Shown here one piece after another: positions 1 through 12,379 of a stretch of DNA of 64,000 nt; the first letter of the stretch is position 1, and each line of letters opens with the position of its first letter. The DNA comes from Eutreptiella sp. 'Long Island Sound 2002'. Its lineage: Eukaryota > Euglenozoa > Euglenophyceae > Eutreptiales > Eutreptiaceae. The stretch is from contig OZ038382.1 in assembly GCA_964036045.1 (NCBI GenBank), positions 152,718,961 through 152,782,960 on the forward strand, written 5' to 3'. Made by a program: the position numbers and the translations under genes. The notes beneath the pieces are model-generated. The model was not told the DNA's origin, searched no databases, and saw nothing but the letters and a program-made list of their open reading frames with translations.

Positions 1-621
1 TCTCTTTTTGCTGCGACCGACGACTCCCAAAAAATAATGCATTTGAAGAACCACAATAACGAAACCTTTGAAAGAAACCCAGCGGCCCTCGCAGGCAAAG
101 CAATACAATGGAGGTGGGCGAGAGCGGGGGTTTGAGACCGACGGGTGTGCACGAAAAATGGCCCACCAACGTTTGCGTGGGGGTTGAGGTTCCCGTGCAA
201 ACAAAAATCCACCTCTTCGTCCATTGGGATCGCCAAGGGACCCCAACTATGAAACGATGGAACCAAAAACAATGCCATGTGCATCCCATTGATCGGAGGG
301 TCCGGCCGGGATTGGGGACCGAGGCCCCACCATTAGCAATACACGAGTAAACGGGTGCGCAGCCCGGTGCACTGACGTCCAGCCGCCACTTGGGGTGTGC
401 GGTTCTGTCCCAGGGGAGAAAAGAGAATCAAAATACCGACGCCTCCGGAAATCACCTGGATAAGGGTGCCTTACCCGAGGGAGTTGGAGAGGGATCCACT
501 TCCGTGCCTCAGGATCGGTTGGAGGGGGCCATCAGCAGAAAAAAGTCGCACGCCTCCATCCCCTCAATTAACGGAGAAGTCCATGGCCCTCAGCCCGTCG
601 CGGGCGAAAGCTGCTTGGCAG

Positions 622-640
622 CACACACACACACACACAC
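622..640. repeat. (AC)n microsatellite
   Basis: A run of about nine AC dinucleotides in otherwise unique DNA. The short frames that cross it look spurious. Confidence 0.95.
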
Positions 641-924
641 GATGAACGCGGACGAACAGGCGTGATCAAGCAGAGCACAGCACTGGACGTTAACGAATCT
701 CGTCAGGCCGAAAAACAGTAGAAGATGGAGTGAAAGAGCATGTCGGCTAGGCGCCTTTCTGTAGGAAGCAGGAGCCCAGGATGTCCCAGTAGCCCAACCT
801 GTGGCAGAAACAAGGCATGCTGTCATCTTGACAGCACAGCCTGATTGGCGCTTGGGTCCCTGCCCTCCCACTTCCCAGGACGATTCGGATGTTGTTCCTG
901 GACGTACCCCCCGTTACCAGGGGG

Positions 925-929
925 ACACA

Positions 930-972
<43 letters not shown>
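925..972. repeat. Compound (AC)n(AG)n microsatellite
   Basis: About eleven AC units pass directly into about thirteen AG units. Compound microsatellites of this kind are common in eukaryotic intergenic DNA. Several overlapping frames on both strands cross it only because the dinucleotide repeats contain no stop codon. Confidence 0.95.
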
Positions 973-1735
973 CGATCTGGGGGTTCGAGCACAGATCAGA
1001 GAAGCCGCTCCAGGTTCGAAATGGGGACTTGCAACACTTGGCATTTGACTTGGCTATGGGCACCCCAAATGTTGCGGTTGGGGCTATCCTTCAATGCACA
1101 CACAGTCGCTCTCCCCCATTGTTCTTTCTCTGCCCACAACAATCCGGAGCCAAACCAGCCCGGACGCACGCGGGCACGCACGGTGAAAGCACCGCAGAAA
1201 ACCCGCATCGACAGCCACCGTCAGGGGCGTATGAAGATAAATGCATTCATATCGCCATTTATATGCGACCCCGCGTCGTGACACAGGACCGACAGCCGTG
1301 GTTGGGCGCACGTACCCACGCGCTCACCGCACACACGCACACACGCACCGTGTGAGGATTCATCTACGCGCACGCCAGGCCCCTGAATGAATAGAGTATA
1401 GACATGACTTGACAGGCCAGCTGCCTCTGTACCCCCACAGGGAGTAGCGCCATACGCTGGGAGATCGACAAGGTCACAAGTGCCGTGCATCCCTGCACGT
1501 GTCACAGTGCACCGTCCCTTTCCCAGCCCCCGCCTCTCCAACGCCTCCAAATCGGTCTGGTCAGTCGCGTGCGGGTGCAAATGTGCTCCTGCATGTGCAT
1601 GGGCCACGTCTTAGAGCGGAGGGCTTCGGGCTGCATGCCTTGGGGGCAGCCCGGAGGAAGCTTCGGGCGGACCGGGGCGTCTTCTCCGATATCAGGACGT
1701 CTTCGAGGACACCGGGACGTGTTTGCCCGGCCGTC

Positions 1736-2057
1736 TTATTCTGGCGTTGCCTCCTTCTCATCGTCCTCAACCTTGGGTTCCTCCGGCTCCGCCACCTGCT
1801 CCGTCTCTTTGCTCTGCTCCTTTGCCTTCTCCGCCGCTGCGGCCTCGCTCACAGAATTCGAATTGGTGTCCTCCACCTCCGCAGGCGCAGCCTTTGCCTC
1901 GCACGCCCCCTTCTCCGCGGCGGCGGGCTTGGCCTCGGCCTCCTCCTTCCTCGCAGCCACTTGGTCCAGCAATGCCCACAGTTGGCCGACGTAGACCTCG
2001 ATTTGTGGGGCAATGGCCTCCAGGATCTTGCAAAGGTGATTCGAGTACAGTAGGCCT
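1736..2057 (-). CDS. Putative terminal exon of an unknown acidic protein
   Basis: I do not recognise this protein. On the minus strand an open frame of about 107 codons follows a good 3' splice-acceptor context (pyrimidine-rich tract ending in TTTCACAG at about 2058) and ends in TAA at 1736. The first 30 residues are a mixed, partly hydrophobic stretch (around YSNHL, APQIEVYVGQLWALLDQ). The rest is rich in Ala, Glu and Lys, with an acidic end. Third codon positions are strongly G/C, unlike nearby spurious frames, which suggests real coding. The frame continues through the proposed acceptor towards 2140, so the exon edge is inferred. No upstream exon was identified. Confidence 0.35.
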
Positions 2058-2886
2058 GTGAAACCGGAGCATGAGGTAGACAGCGTTTTCTTGAAGTGCA
2101 ACTGCGCTCCCGCAGGTTCGTTTGTGACGCGTTGAACCATTTTTTATCTCGGAAAACGTTTATCCCCCTCAATTTCAGGTGCACCACCGCTCCATATCTC
2201 GCCGTTGCCCGTGCAGGGTGGTGGGTTACTTGCCCCTAACATAGCTGCATTCCGACCCAATCTCATAGGTCACCGTCATTGTGTTGCGTTTACCAGGTCC
2301 CGCAAGGTCTCGGAGCAGAGCAAGGGGCTGTCGCCCTGACGCTTCGTGCGGCACAGGACGTGTTTCCCCGACACCGGGACGTGTTCCCTATCTGCGCATG
2401 TGTACTGCAAGCAATGCGCCCCTCCCATCCGAACCACCACGTTTTTGGTCAACCGACGACGGCTCCGTTCACGGGATCGGATTTGGCACGTGAGGAAAAC
2501 CTCCAACAAGCGGATCTAGCTACCCTGGGCCAATCCCATGTTGTGGTCCGTTATTGTGGTGAACACCGCACAACTGTGATGCGGTAGCAGCAAAAACGGC
2601 AAGTAGGGAAAGGAAAGGCAGCCGTGGAAACGCCGTTGTCGCTGTTTGCCATATGCGGCGGGTGGTGGGGCCAAGCTCCGCCAATGTGCCTACTGGGTTG
2701 AGCTTTCAGCCACCAACAAATTCAGCATACAAGGATCACCATCATCTACCGAGGGTCCATGAGTAATGTGCTCTTTGTGTTTACAATGCAATGCCAAAGG
2801 CAACAAGCAAAGGCTCAACAGATGTCAAACTGACATTAACCTGACAAATCCACAGCAGACTTATGCAGTGGTTCACTTTCACAACT

Positions 2887-3534
2887 TCACACCGGCGGCA
2901 AATTGTTCTCAGACGCTTGTGGGTGTGTGCACCCTCCACCCCTCCCTAGGTTCAAGGCGATGGCCTTTCCATGGGCCACCCAGGCTTTCAGAGCTGAGTA
3001 TTCACACAGGCTCCCGAGCCCCAGGGCCTGCAGTCTGCACCTCAAGGGCATGAACCACCAGCACCACCGGTAGCCTTTATCCCCAAATCCCGTCACCACC
3101 CCCTCAACATTCAAAGATTGGTGGTCACAGCACAGGGCGAACACAATGGACTTCAGCACTAGTGCTGGGACCATTGACTGAAGCACCACACCACAGCTGG
3201 GCGACCATCTGTCTGGCCAGCGATCCCAGACAGCAGGGTCGAAAAACTCAGAGCGGAAACCTTTTAAAGTAAGGGATAGGGTCAGTGTGCACGACACGCA
3301 GCATTCGCCCCAGTGCAAAAACTGGCCCTCAGGCTCGGATTTGATTGGGACCTGGTATAATGCTTGCTGTAGGTGGACCAGAAACTGCTTGGCCACATAC
3401 AGGATATCCTGTGGTACATTACAAAAGCCCACATACGTGTTATCCATATAGCGTGTCAATAAGTCAATTAGCAAACATTCTAGTGCGCTTGGCTTTAGTT
3501 CCAGGGCAAAGTGGCATTTGACCGGGGTGCTCAA
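2887..3534 (-). pseudogene. Decayed non-LTR-type reverse transcriptase fragment
   Basis: A 215-codon open stretch without a credible start. It contains RYMDNTYVGF, which fits RT motif C (usually Y-x-D-D, here Y-M-D-N), followed by an amphipathic segment and LYQVPIKSEPEG, as in the RT thumb of some protist LINE-like elements. A Trp-rich end (WCWWFMPLRCRLQALG) also fits such elements. The second catalytic Asp is Asn, although some protist lineages use R-Y-V-D-N naturally. No endonuclease or 5' part is visible. I infer a 5'-truncated relic; the similarity is from memory of family patterns, not from a search. Confidence 0.4.
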
Positions 3535-6500
3535 AGGAATTCAGGGGCACGGGGAGCCCTGTTTTTTTCTGTACCCCTGAGGAAAACGTGTAGGGAGAGT
3601 GTCCTGATGGTAAATTCAGGCAGGGAGAGACCTGCTTTCATTTTCTCTGGTTGGGGCAAAAGTCCCCAAAGTAACTGGGTTGCTCACAATTTTCAGGATA
3701 TGGAAGGGGGTGTTCTACTGAAATAGGGGAGGGTGCATGGTTCAAGGTATGAGGAATACGAGACTGGGAAGTTATAGTTGAGGAACCTTGAACAGGTGGA
3801 GCTTGGGGGAGTAGGCTGTGGGTCTTGTGGCCGGCAGCCTATCAACTTGAGGTTGTTGTATGCAGGAGCTTGGAGCGTGATTTTCAAGTAGCCCGAAATA
3901 AGGAAGAAACATCTAGTCAACAAGGACGTTCGGGCAGATGGGTGGTGGGAGGCCCAGCGCAACAACGCTCTTTTTCACACTAACAACGCGCCAAGGACCA
4001 TGTGAGCCGTGTATGTGCCGACCTCTTCGTTTCCCTTGCATCACAATGTGGACAACAAATGACCACACTTCAACAAAAAGCTGTCGCAAGTTTGAACCGA
4101 GGCCTCCATCAGCACCATGGTTGGGATGTCACCCCCTTCTGGCGTTCGGGGAAATCGCCAATAGAGTCATCACCCGACTGTTCTAGAAGAAGGGGGCTAT
4201 TGCGCAGCAAAGCCACAAAACATTCGTTAGCGATAGGGCATCCACAAAAGCGATGACATTCGGAAACAAGGATCTATAGTACCTCCACGACGCCATATGA
4301 ACATGAAGCCACACAAAGGCGCTTTCCTAATGCCATGATTACGGGTTGCGAGCAAGGAGCATGTGAGGCTGCACCTGCACCATCCGTAGCAGGGTACCAC
4401 AACCATAAGAAAAACGCGAGCTTCAAGTAGGGCCACAAGGGAAGCCAACACAACAAAAACTCAAAGGCATCCGAGATTGCGTAGGTGAGACCGTACACCA
4501 ACCAATATGTGAGCAGCTGAGTTGCATCCATCATCGTATTTTTTCCTGCATGGTGCACCGGCAAGAGGTTTTGTGGGCAACAAGGTAGCGTTGACGAAAA
4601 TTCACCAAGACTGCCGAACCAAGCCAACCACATAAACACATCCATTCCACATCCCCCCTTTTTTATCCAATAGGACCTCATGGTTGCTTGGGAGCTGCGC
4701 CTAGCCGCGGCTGGGTGGCTGGGAGGCTTTGGAAACCCCCCCCCCCTCGCCCGTTGGAAAACAGCCAAAATACGTAGTGCACCGTCGTACCGCCTCTTCT
4801 CACGCATGGTATGGGTATGGGGATGGGTTTGCAAGGGTGGGGGGGGGGGGGGTCGGCCACCTTTCAAGAACACCCTTACCTCATACTCCAAGTTGCCTTG
4901 CCTTCGGAACCTCCCATACAACTACTTCAGCAAAGCACAACAGAAAAGACCAAAAACACAAAACATAGAATCACCGCATTAGACGTATGTTCAACTGCAA
5001 ATGTTGTTGTTACCGATGTAAACCTCAGAGTACACAATTGTCCTCAATCTGAAATATATACCATCCATATTGCAATATATACCCCAAGGCACCTTTCCAA
5101 AGAACACTTACGTCTCCAACTCCTCATTCCGCAACATGTAACCCAACACAAAGTCATACACCTTTTGGGTCAGAACATAGGAACCTTGATACTTTTCATG
5201 GGAAATAGACATGTCATGATGCACCACATTTGCAAAAGGAATTGTTTTGTTTCACCACACAATTTTACCACACACTCCATGGATCGGTGACATCATCTTG
5301 AGATCTTGAGAGCAAGGGCGGTGAGGCAAACATGCATGTACAAAGCAATGGTGGTTGGCTAGGTGGCTGGCTGGCGCTGGCCGGCTGGCCGGCCGAAAAC
5401 CCCCCCCCTACCCCTCCCCCCCCCATGGTTGGCGCGGCTCCTTGGGACGGCTCCACTACAACATGGATCGCTACGACATCATAACCCCCAGCAATACTTT
5501 TGGGTCGTCATTGAAAGGGACTTGGTTGTGGAACCACCCGTGCGAAGTGCAAGGTCGTATTGTAGCCATGTACACGCCAGAGCTCGTACCCACAATTGCC
5601 AACTTGAGGCCGATGCGTCGATTGAGCATTCACCCAACTGCTCCTTGCTGTTCACGCGTCATGTCACCCCGTGTCACCACGGCGAAACCATTGTATGCGA
5701 CACTCTCACAAGCGACGCCATTGCACCCAGTTGCTCAGTGTTTCCTCTTTCACATGGTTTTGGTACATTGCGTGATCACCACGATCATTTGAGGACCAAG
5801 TCAAAAAGCTCATCGCGGATGGGCGGGCTCTAGCATCTATCTCCATAAGTTCACAGCAAAACCCACAAGATCCATCTTTTGTTGCTTGTGGATGGTAGAA
5901 TTTGGTCGCCTAGTTATTTGAAATGTGCATGGGGTGGTTCCCATGTTATGCAAGCGGAGCGATTTTACGCAACAGCCAATTTTTTACCGCTCGACACAGG
6001 CACGGTCCGTGCAAATTCTAGTCTATTCACATGTGTCTGTGACCTATCTTCATTCGCAATTTTGATGGCGGTTTCGATGAGCTCCAAAAAAAACATTTCC
6101 ACGCCCCAATTAGCATTGGGCGATGACGTCGCCATCACGATGAAGGGTGACATCATACGGATGGTGGAAGCAAGATGACCGTATGGAAGAAGTCAAGGCT
6201 TGCCTTTTCAAGCTGTTGTTTTCTTTCTGGTCCTAACGCTTTCTAGTCCTAACGCCGCTTGGAATCTGACAATAGGGATGACTTTCCATGGATGCGATCC
6301 ATTTTGGTGTGGACCAGACCCGAGGGCCCAAGGGGGATTGATTTCCCTGGAGATGTACACAGCCTTATAATGGAGGCGAATGCCGTTGGTGTGCAACGTG
6401 CAAAACGCAAGGGCCAGGCTCGGCCTATCCAACCAGTTGTCCTCACTCGGCGCCAATGTGTTGTTGCAAATGCACCACAACTTTCATGTAATTTGTTTTC

Positions 6501-8639
6501 GAGATGTGAGAGAGGGAGGGAGGGGGAACTTGGGGTCTGGGCCACAACAGTGCATGTGTAGACTTTTGAGCTACAATGTGTATCAGGATTTTTTCAAGGT
6601 CGGGTCGCGGGCGGTGAGCACCCCTTTGCCTCGTTGCTTTGCCAAACAAGTTGCTAACGTTGTTGCTTTTGATGGTGGTGCCATTGACCAACCTAAATGA
6701 GGTTCAACACAACAAGCTTTGGCCGATGGCACGAATACCACGACATTCCCTTGGCAGGATGGTTGGGTGGATATGGGGCCCATGGACTGGGGAGATTGTG
6801 TCATGTCGGTAGGCACCCTTGCATTGTAAGGCCCCACTAAATCGCAGCAACAAAAGGGAAGCACGAGCATACCTAACAAAAAACGAAACGTGATCCAAGC
6901 AGGGATCAAGAATCCGATGAGCCAAACAGCGCTAGTTGCCACGATACCAGCCATTTTGCAGTACAAATCTAACGAGGCACCACGTCATCGCGAAATCTTG
7001 CCACGTGGGTCGTGGGCTTTTACGATGAATGCACAACTATCCAATGTACAAGTTGAGAGTAGGAATGTATGATGGGAGCTAGTGGGAGATGCGGTGTCAC
7101 TCTTCTCACTTGGTAAGAGTGGTGACGAGTGGGGCCAAAGAATCGTGAAGCAACCTACCGGTCCGACACTATCCTTGAATCACGTCCGTCGTGCCCTCGG
7201 CCAATCGATGAATGATCCGTTGCTAAACGGAGTGAAAAGTAGGCGAAGCGAATGTTGCGTGAGCAACGCGAAAGGATATGGCACCGTCACTTTTGTTGAA
7301 TCCATGCAACAAAAATATGCTCGCTTCCGATGTCAAGACGACCACATACGGCGCCCACGGCCTTGCAAGAAGCATCAGACTCCAAGGCACATATTTCAAC
7401 ATTCAACGTCCCAATTGTCAACACACGAAATGCGCATTACCACGTGTTAGTCAACAACACTCGGACAATAATTCGGCACTTGGCTTCAATTGGCTCCCTT
7501 GAATGGACGTAAGCTCAAAACCGTCTTGGGTATTCTACCGTCTCTGCGTCAACGGAGGCTCAATGCCCCACACCTCCAAGCCCGTAGCCAACTTCAAGCG
7601 ACCTAGTCGTGGTGAAAGTGTTGAACAGGCCCCTCCTATCCTCCCCGAGATGATGTTCACCCTTTTTGCATTGCCCCAAATCGCCAATGAAGTGAATCCC
7701 TCCGAAGCACTAGAATGGTGTGGAAGGACAATCCGCAAGAGTCGATTGGTGATTGGCGAACATCATAAAGGTGTCAAACAAGTTCTGAGCACGGTGCGCA
7801 CATTCCAACTTTGGAAATTGGATGGCACGTTTACAAAGGGTCCAAAGTAAATTACACTACAATAATGGAGACAAAGCATGAAAATGCAAAATGTAAACGT
7901 AAGGAGTAATAATGAAGCCCGTTTTAATGGGGAGGGTACCGGAGAATGTAAAGCCTGTAGCGCACAATGTAGACTCCCTCGCTCGAAATAGTGCATAAGC
8001 AATGGACCAAAGCAGCAAAAATTTGGGTGTGATACACTACTAGTCCCTCTTGAGACGCTTCACCCGACTGAGTGAAGCACTCGACTAGTGGGTCGGGCAA
8101 CACGGTGTCCCTTTCTCTCCGCCTCCTCACCCTCTCCATCCCCATCCATGGTTGCGAGCTTGTAGCGCTCGCAAATGGGCACTATGAAGGTGGCCGTTCA
8201 TAATACACAGCACCGAGGGTGGCAAAATGTAAACGCAATTTGAAAAGTAAGAATGCACTGACGATCGCTCTGATAACGTAATTCACTTTGGACCCTCATG
8301 CATCAATCCACCACCCAAAGGTGGCTCGTCTGGATACCGGGATGGTGTTGCAGTCTCGACCTCTTGAGCAGATTCAGCAGATTCGGCTGTGCAGATTCGT
8401 CAGATTCGAGCCGCGCAGGGGGGGGGCCACATCTGGGCGAGGTGAACGCTTCAGCACAAGCCCTTGGGGGGGGGGGGGGGGTCGCGGCCTACTCAAGTTA
8501 GGTGGCGCGTGTTTCAGTTTAAGCGGCCGGCGCAGAATTTTCTGCGTAAGGGAAAACCCCGCGACTTAGATTACCCCGCCTGTTGGACTGGCGCGCGCCG
8601 ATGCGCGCCGAAATCTGACTGCGCGCCAGTCCCCCCAAA
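3535..8639. other. No gene recognised; G-runs
   Basis: I find no convincing coding region, RNA gene or element boundary here. The open frames are short and have no recognisable motif. There is a run of 14 G at 4839-4852, poly-C stretches near 4738 and 5401 next to similar GGCTGG-rich sequence, and 16 G at 8466-8481. The stretch at 8358-8409 (around CTCTTGAGCAGATTC) recurs imperfectly at 60189-60239. Confidence 0.6.
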
Positions 8640-8717
8640 CGGAAAAAGGGGGACACGGCGGGATTCGAACCGCCGCAGTGCTCCCTCCTGTAAGTATAGT
8701 GTGCCACCCAAGCACTA
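8640..8717 (-). repeat. tRNA-like sequence, probable SINE head
   Basis: On the minus strand there is a perfect RNA polymerase III B-box (GGTTCGAATCC), an A-box-like TAGTGCTTGGGTGG about 46 nt upstream, a 4-bp D-arm-like stem (GTGC/GCAC), and a T-run (CCCCCTTTTT) just downstream. The T-arm does not pair in the standard register, no anticodon stem forms, and there is no matching acceptor stem, so this is not a working tRNA. It shares a GGAGGGAG...CTGCG block with the sequence at 12600-12675, so I infer a tRNA-derived repeat family. Confidence 0.45.
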
Positions 8718-9780
8718 AAGCACCACAAGTGCTGTGAGACCACTCCACAACCCACAACGTATGTCAACAAATAATGTGTATTCTCTCTGCTTCTAGTGGT
8801 TTTGCAACAAAAGTTGGAGCAAAAGTTGGTCACTACAACATTGTACCACACCAATTTGCCACCCTTGATGATACGCAACCAACAAATGCTATAATTACGA
8901 CACATCCCCAAGCCAGCCTTGTGTTGTAAACGTCAAAAGCACTTAGAAACCTGTTGAATGACCATGACTTACCTTGTGCAGGCAGATGCAAGCCACATTT
9001 TGGTGGCAAAAGCAAACAATCTTCACAATTGCACATCTCCCTCCCAACCAACATGTGCAGAATTGGTCCAAACACCCCAACGGCCGAACAACGAACTTGT
9101 GACCTATGGAAAGGGACCCTAACCGCGAGTTGAACCCATAAAACGTACGTCACCCTGTGGCCAAACACCCAAAAACGAACTTCTAAACTCGAAACATGGG
9201 ACATGTCGAGATCCAACCCATCATGTCTCAAGGACATGGCATGCTCAGAGTACATGACCAATGATCAAAGTTTCACTTTAAGGGAACAAATCCCCAACAA
9301 GTACAACACAGTACCAACCAAAAGACAACTCAAACCACGTTTTCAACATGACTAAGCAGCTGCAAGCTATCCAATGCAAAATACACCACTTCGAACGCAA
9401 ACAGTGGCACAAAGTTATTCAAATGCGTCTACATACAACTCAGTCCAAGTTAGTGGGGTTGGGGTAAAAAGTGCTCCTCTAAGTGTCTGAAAGTTTGACC
9501 AAAATTACACTGCGAAATCGACGACTCGACGACATTACAGATAGCTCACCTGGTAAACAGACACCTGAAAAAGACATTCCCAGCGTCTCAACCTTTCATC
9601 TGCCAAAAATCACCTCGCAGAGGTTGTTAGATCAAAGCCAGGCAGGCGTATATATGGGGAAAACGCCACATACCCCCCATTTTGGGCCTATTCGCGTACC
9701 CTACCCCAAGGGGTTGAATTGTTAGTTTAACCCCTTGTAAAATCATTCTTTTGTCCAATAAACGCATCCCCCAATGAGTT
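8718..9780. other. No gene recognised
   Basis: AT-moderate sequence with only weak open frames, the longest 142 codons on the minus strand at 8833-9261 without a recognisable motif. I see no repeat or RNA gene here. Confidence 0.5.
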
Positions 9781-9825
9781 TTTGGTCCGGACCCCCCCAG
9801 ACCCCCCCCACTTGAAACCCACTTT

Positions 9826-9880
9826 TTAGGGGGGGGGGGTGGGGGTGGTGGGGGGGTGGGGGGGTGGGGGGGGGGGGTCA
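9826..9880. repeat. G-rich tract with quadruplex potential
   Basis: Several runs of 7-10 G separated by single T or short GT spacers, close upstream of the 193-bp satellite whose units each carry a similar G-run. Such tracts can form G-quadruplexes on the plus strand. They are also prone to sequencing-length error, so exact run lengths are uncertain. Confidence 0.7.
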
Positions 9881-10242
9881 AAAATGTCGAAAAAATGACC
9901 CCCCCTTTTTTTGGGTCGAAAATCATGAATCTTTTGGTTTTTTTCGATTTTGAGCCGAAAAAGTGTTTCCGGGTCCCGACTCCATAGGGTTTGTATGGGG
10001 CGGAGTGGGACGAGCGCTTATGCAGTTTATGCACTTTTCAGCCATTTATGCTATGTTGGCGGTTTTGGCAACCTCGGTGAACCCGTGGTACCCACTCAGA
10101 GGGGTGTGAGTGGGGATGTTGTGACAGTATATGCCTACTAGGATACGGAAGGACGTTTTTTGCCGTGTCTACCCCTGCTTATGGCCGTTCACAACCCCTG
10201 CCAAAGACGCGAAATGACTGTTTCCACCAATAATGTCCTAGT

Positions 10243-11577
10243 GAATGGGGAGGTACACAACCTGCTTATGCAGTTTTTCAACCCGGACAGCTCAAAAATC
10301 GAAGTTTTCGAAACTTGTTTTTTTGATATTGTGACCACCCAAAATGACATTTCAAACTATGCAAAGCATGTTTTAGGCCGTATTTACGTTTTTTTCACCC
10401 TATTTGGGTGTTAGGTCGGGGGGGGGGGGGTCTCCCAAGGGACGGGTGCACAACTTGCTTATGCAGTTTTTCAACCCGGACAGCTCAAAAATCGAAGTTT
10501 TCGAAACTTGTTTTTTTGATATTGTGACCACCCAAAATGACATTTCAAGCTATGCAAAGCATGTTTTAGGCCGTATTTACGTGTTTTCACCCTATTTGGG
10601 TGTTGGGTCCGGGGGGGGGGGGGTCTCCCAAGGGACGGGTGCACAACCTGCTTATGCAGTTTTTCAACCCGGACAGCTCAAAAATCGAAGTTTTCGAAAC
10701 TTGTTTTTTTGATATTGTGACCACCTAAAATGACCATCCAAGCTATGGAAAGCATGTTTTAGGCCGTATTTACGTGTTTTTCACCCTGATTGGGTGTTAG
10801 GTCGGGGGGGGGGGGGGTCTCCCAAGGGACGGGTGCACAACCTGCTTATGCAGTTTTTCACCCCGGACAGCTCAAAAATGGAAGTTTTCGAAACATATTT
10901 TTTTGATATTGTGACCACCCAAAATGACCATCCAAGCTATGGAAAGCATATTTTAGGCCGTATTTACGTGTTTTTCACCCGATTTGGGTATCAGGTGGGG
11001 GGGGGGGGTCTCCCAAGGGACGGGTGCACAACCTGCTTATGCAGTTTTTCACCCCGGACGGCTCAAAAATGGAAGTTTTCGAAACATATTTTTTTGACAT
11101 TGTGACCACCCAAAATGACCATCCAAGCTATGGAAAGCATGTTTTAGGCCGTATTTACGTGTTTTTCACCCGATTTGGGTATCAGGTCGGGGGGGGGGGG
11201 GGGGGCTCCCAAGGGTTTGGTACACAACCTGCTTATGCAGTTTTTCAACCCGGGCAGCTCAAAAATCGAAGTTTTTGAAACTTTTTTTTTTGATATTGTG
11301 ACCACCCAAAATGACATTTCAAGCTATGCAAAGCATATTTTAGGCCGTATTTACGCGTTTTTCACCCGATTTGGGTATTAGGTCCAAGGGGGGGGGGGTC
11401 TCCCAAGGGATTGGTACACAACCTGCTTATGCAGTTTGTCACCCTGGGCACCTCAAAAATCGAAGTTTTCGAAACTTGTTTTTTTGATACCGTGATCACC
11501 TAAAATGATCATCCAAGGTATGTAAAGCATGTTTTAGCCGGTATTTATGTAGTTTCCACCCTATTTTGGGTGTGTGT
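10243..11577 (+). repeat. 193-bp satellite, seven tandem copies
   Basis: The landmark ACAACCTGCTTATGC recurs at 10257, 10450, 10643, 10837, 11028, 11224 and 11418, giving spacings of 193, 193, 194, 191, 196 and 194 bp. Each unit holds an AT-rich body with an open frame of about 50 codons (landmarks LLMQFF, FFDIVTTQND, GRIYVF) and ends in a run of roughly 9-16 G. The length variation appears to lie in the G-run. Between copies the changes are mostly substitutions that keep the frame open. The last copy is the most diverged, as expected at an array edge. Whether the peptide is ever made is unknown. Confidence 0.9.
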
Positions 11578-11670
11578 TGCTCGCGGTAGATTCTCTGCGA
11601 GGTGGACTTGCCGAAGGCAATAGAATTTCAAGAAAATCTCAAAACTCTGCGCATCGCGGTTCAGTCCAAG

Positions 11671-12379
11671 AGAAAGATGTCCTTGATTTATGCCCTAGAT
11701 ATTTTGATGAAATCCTGCAGGTTTTGTAGTTGAAAACCCAAACCAAAGCAGCAAGTAGAGCAAGAACAGGATGTGGATCGAATCAATGATTGGTTTTGGA
11801 ATCCAGTGTAACACAGAAGGGCTGCAGATAGACAAAGCAGGTTTATACACAAAGATTCAATCACAGATGGATAATACAAAAGATTTTATATGAAAATTGG
11901 TCTGACTCTTGCCTCAGAGATAGCATTAGGCACTTCATGTGCACTCTTTTGCGTGTAATGGTGCTGGTTAGGAATGTGGGGCATAGATGTCAGGACCACA
12001 AAGAAAATGACTTGGCCAAGCAACTGAATTCAGAAACAGTTACAAAGTAGGACCACAATAAGTGGTAGAAACAATTGAGTATAGGGGTCTTGGGGTGGGA
12101 GACCACTAGGCTTAACCTCCAAGGCCTAAAGCATGAAATGCCTATTTGATTTCGGTACATCCCCCATGAAGGAAAGTACCTCCGCTCAGTTGAGTGGTAG
12201 GGGTGAACTTCATGGGGGGCTAGGGTCACAACCCTAGTTACTTTGAGAAAGTGTACTTTGGGCAACAAAAGAGAGATAAAAACACTTAAGTTTGTCTTAG
12301 CATCAACAAAAGGGTTTTAAGGGGGGCTTGGCCTGGATCAAGCCCTCCAAGAAAGACATGGCAGTGACTTTTTCTTACT
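11671..12379 (-). repeat. Element A 3' LTR
   Basis: A direct copy of 59421-60129 with about 11 substitutions and no indel. The ends are not the usual TG...CA. A purine tract on the minus strand (CCAGGGGGG, from 12380) adjoins it, in the place of a polypurine tract, which identifies this copy as the 3' LTR. Confidence 0.85.

Noticed and set aside
10243-11577. Regular repeats as a CRISPR array
   Set aside because: The repeats are contiguous 193-bp units without unique spacers, in a eukaryotic repeat landscape.
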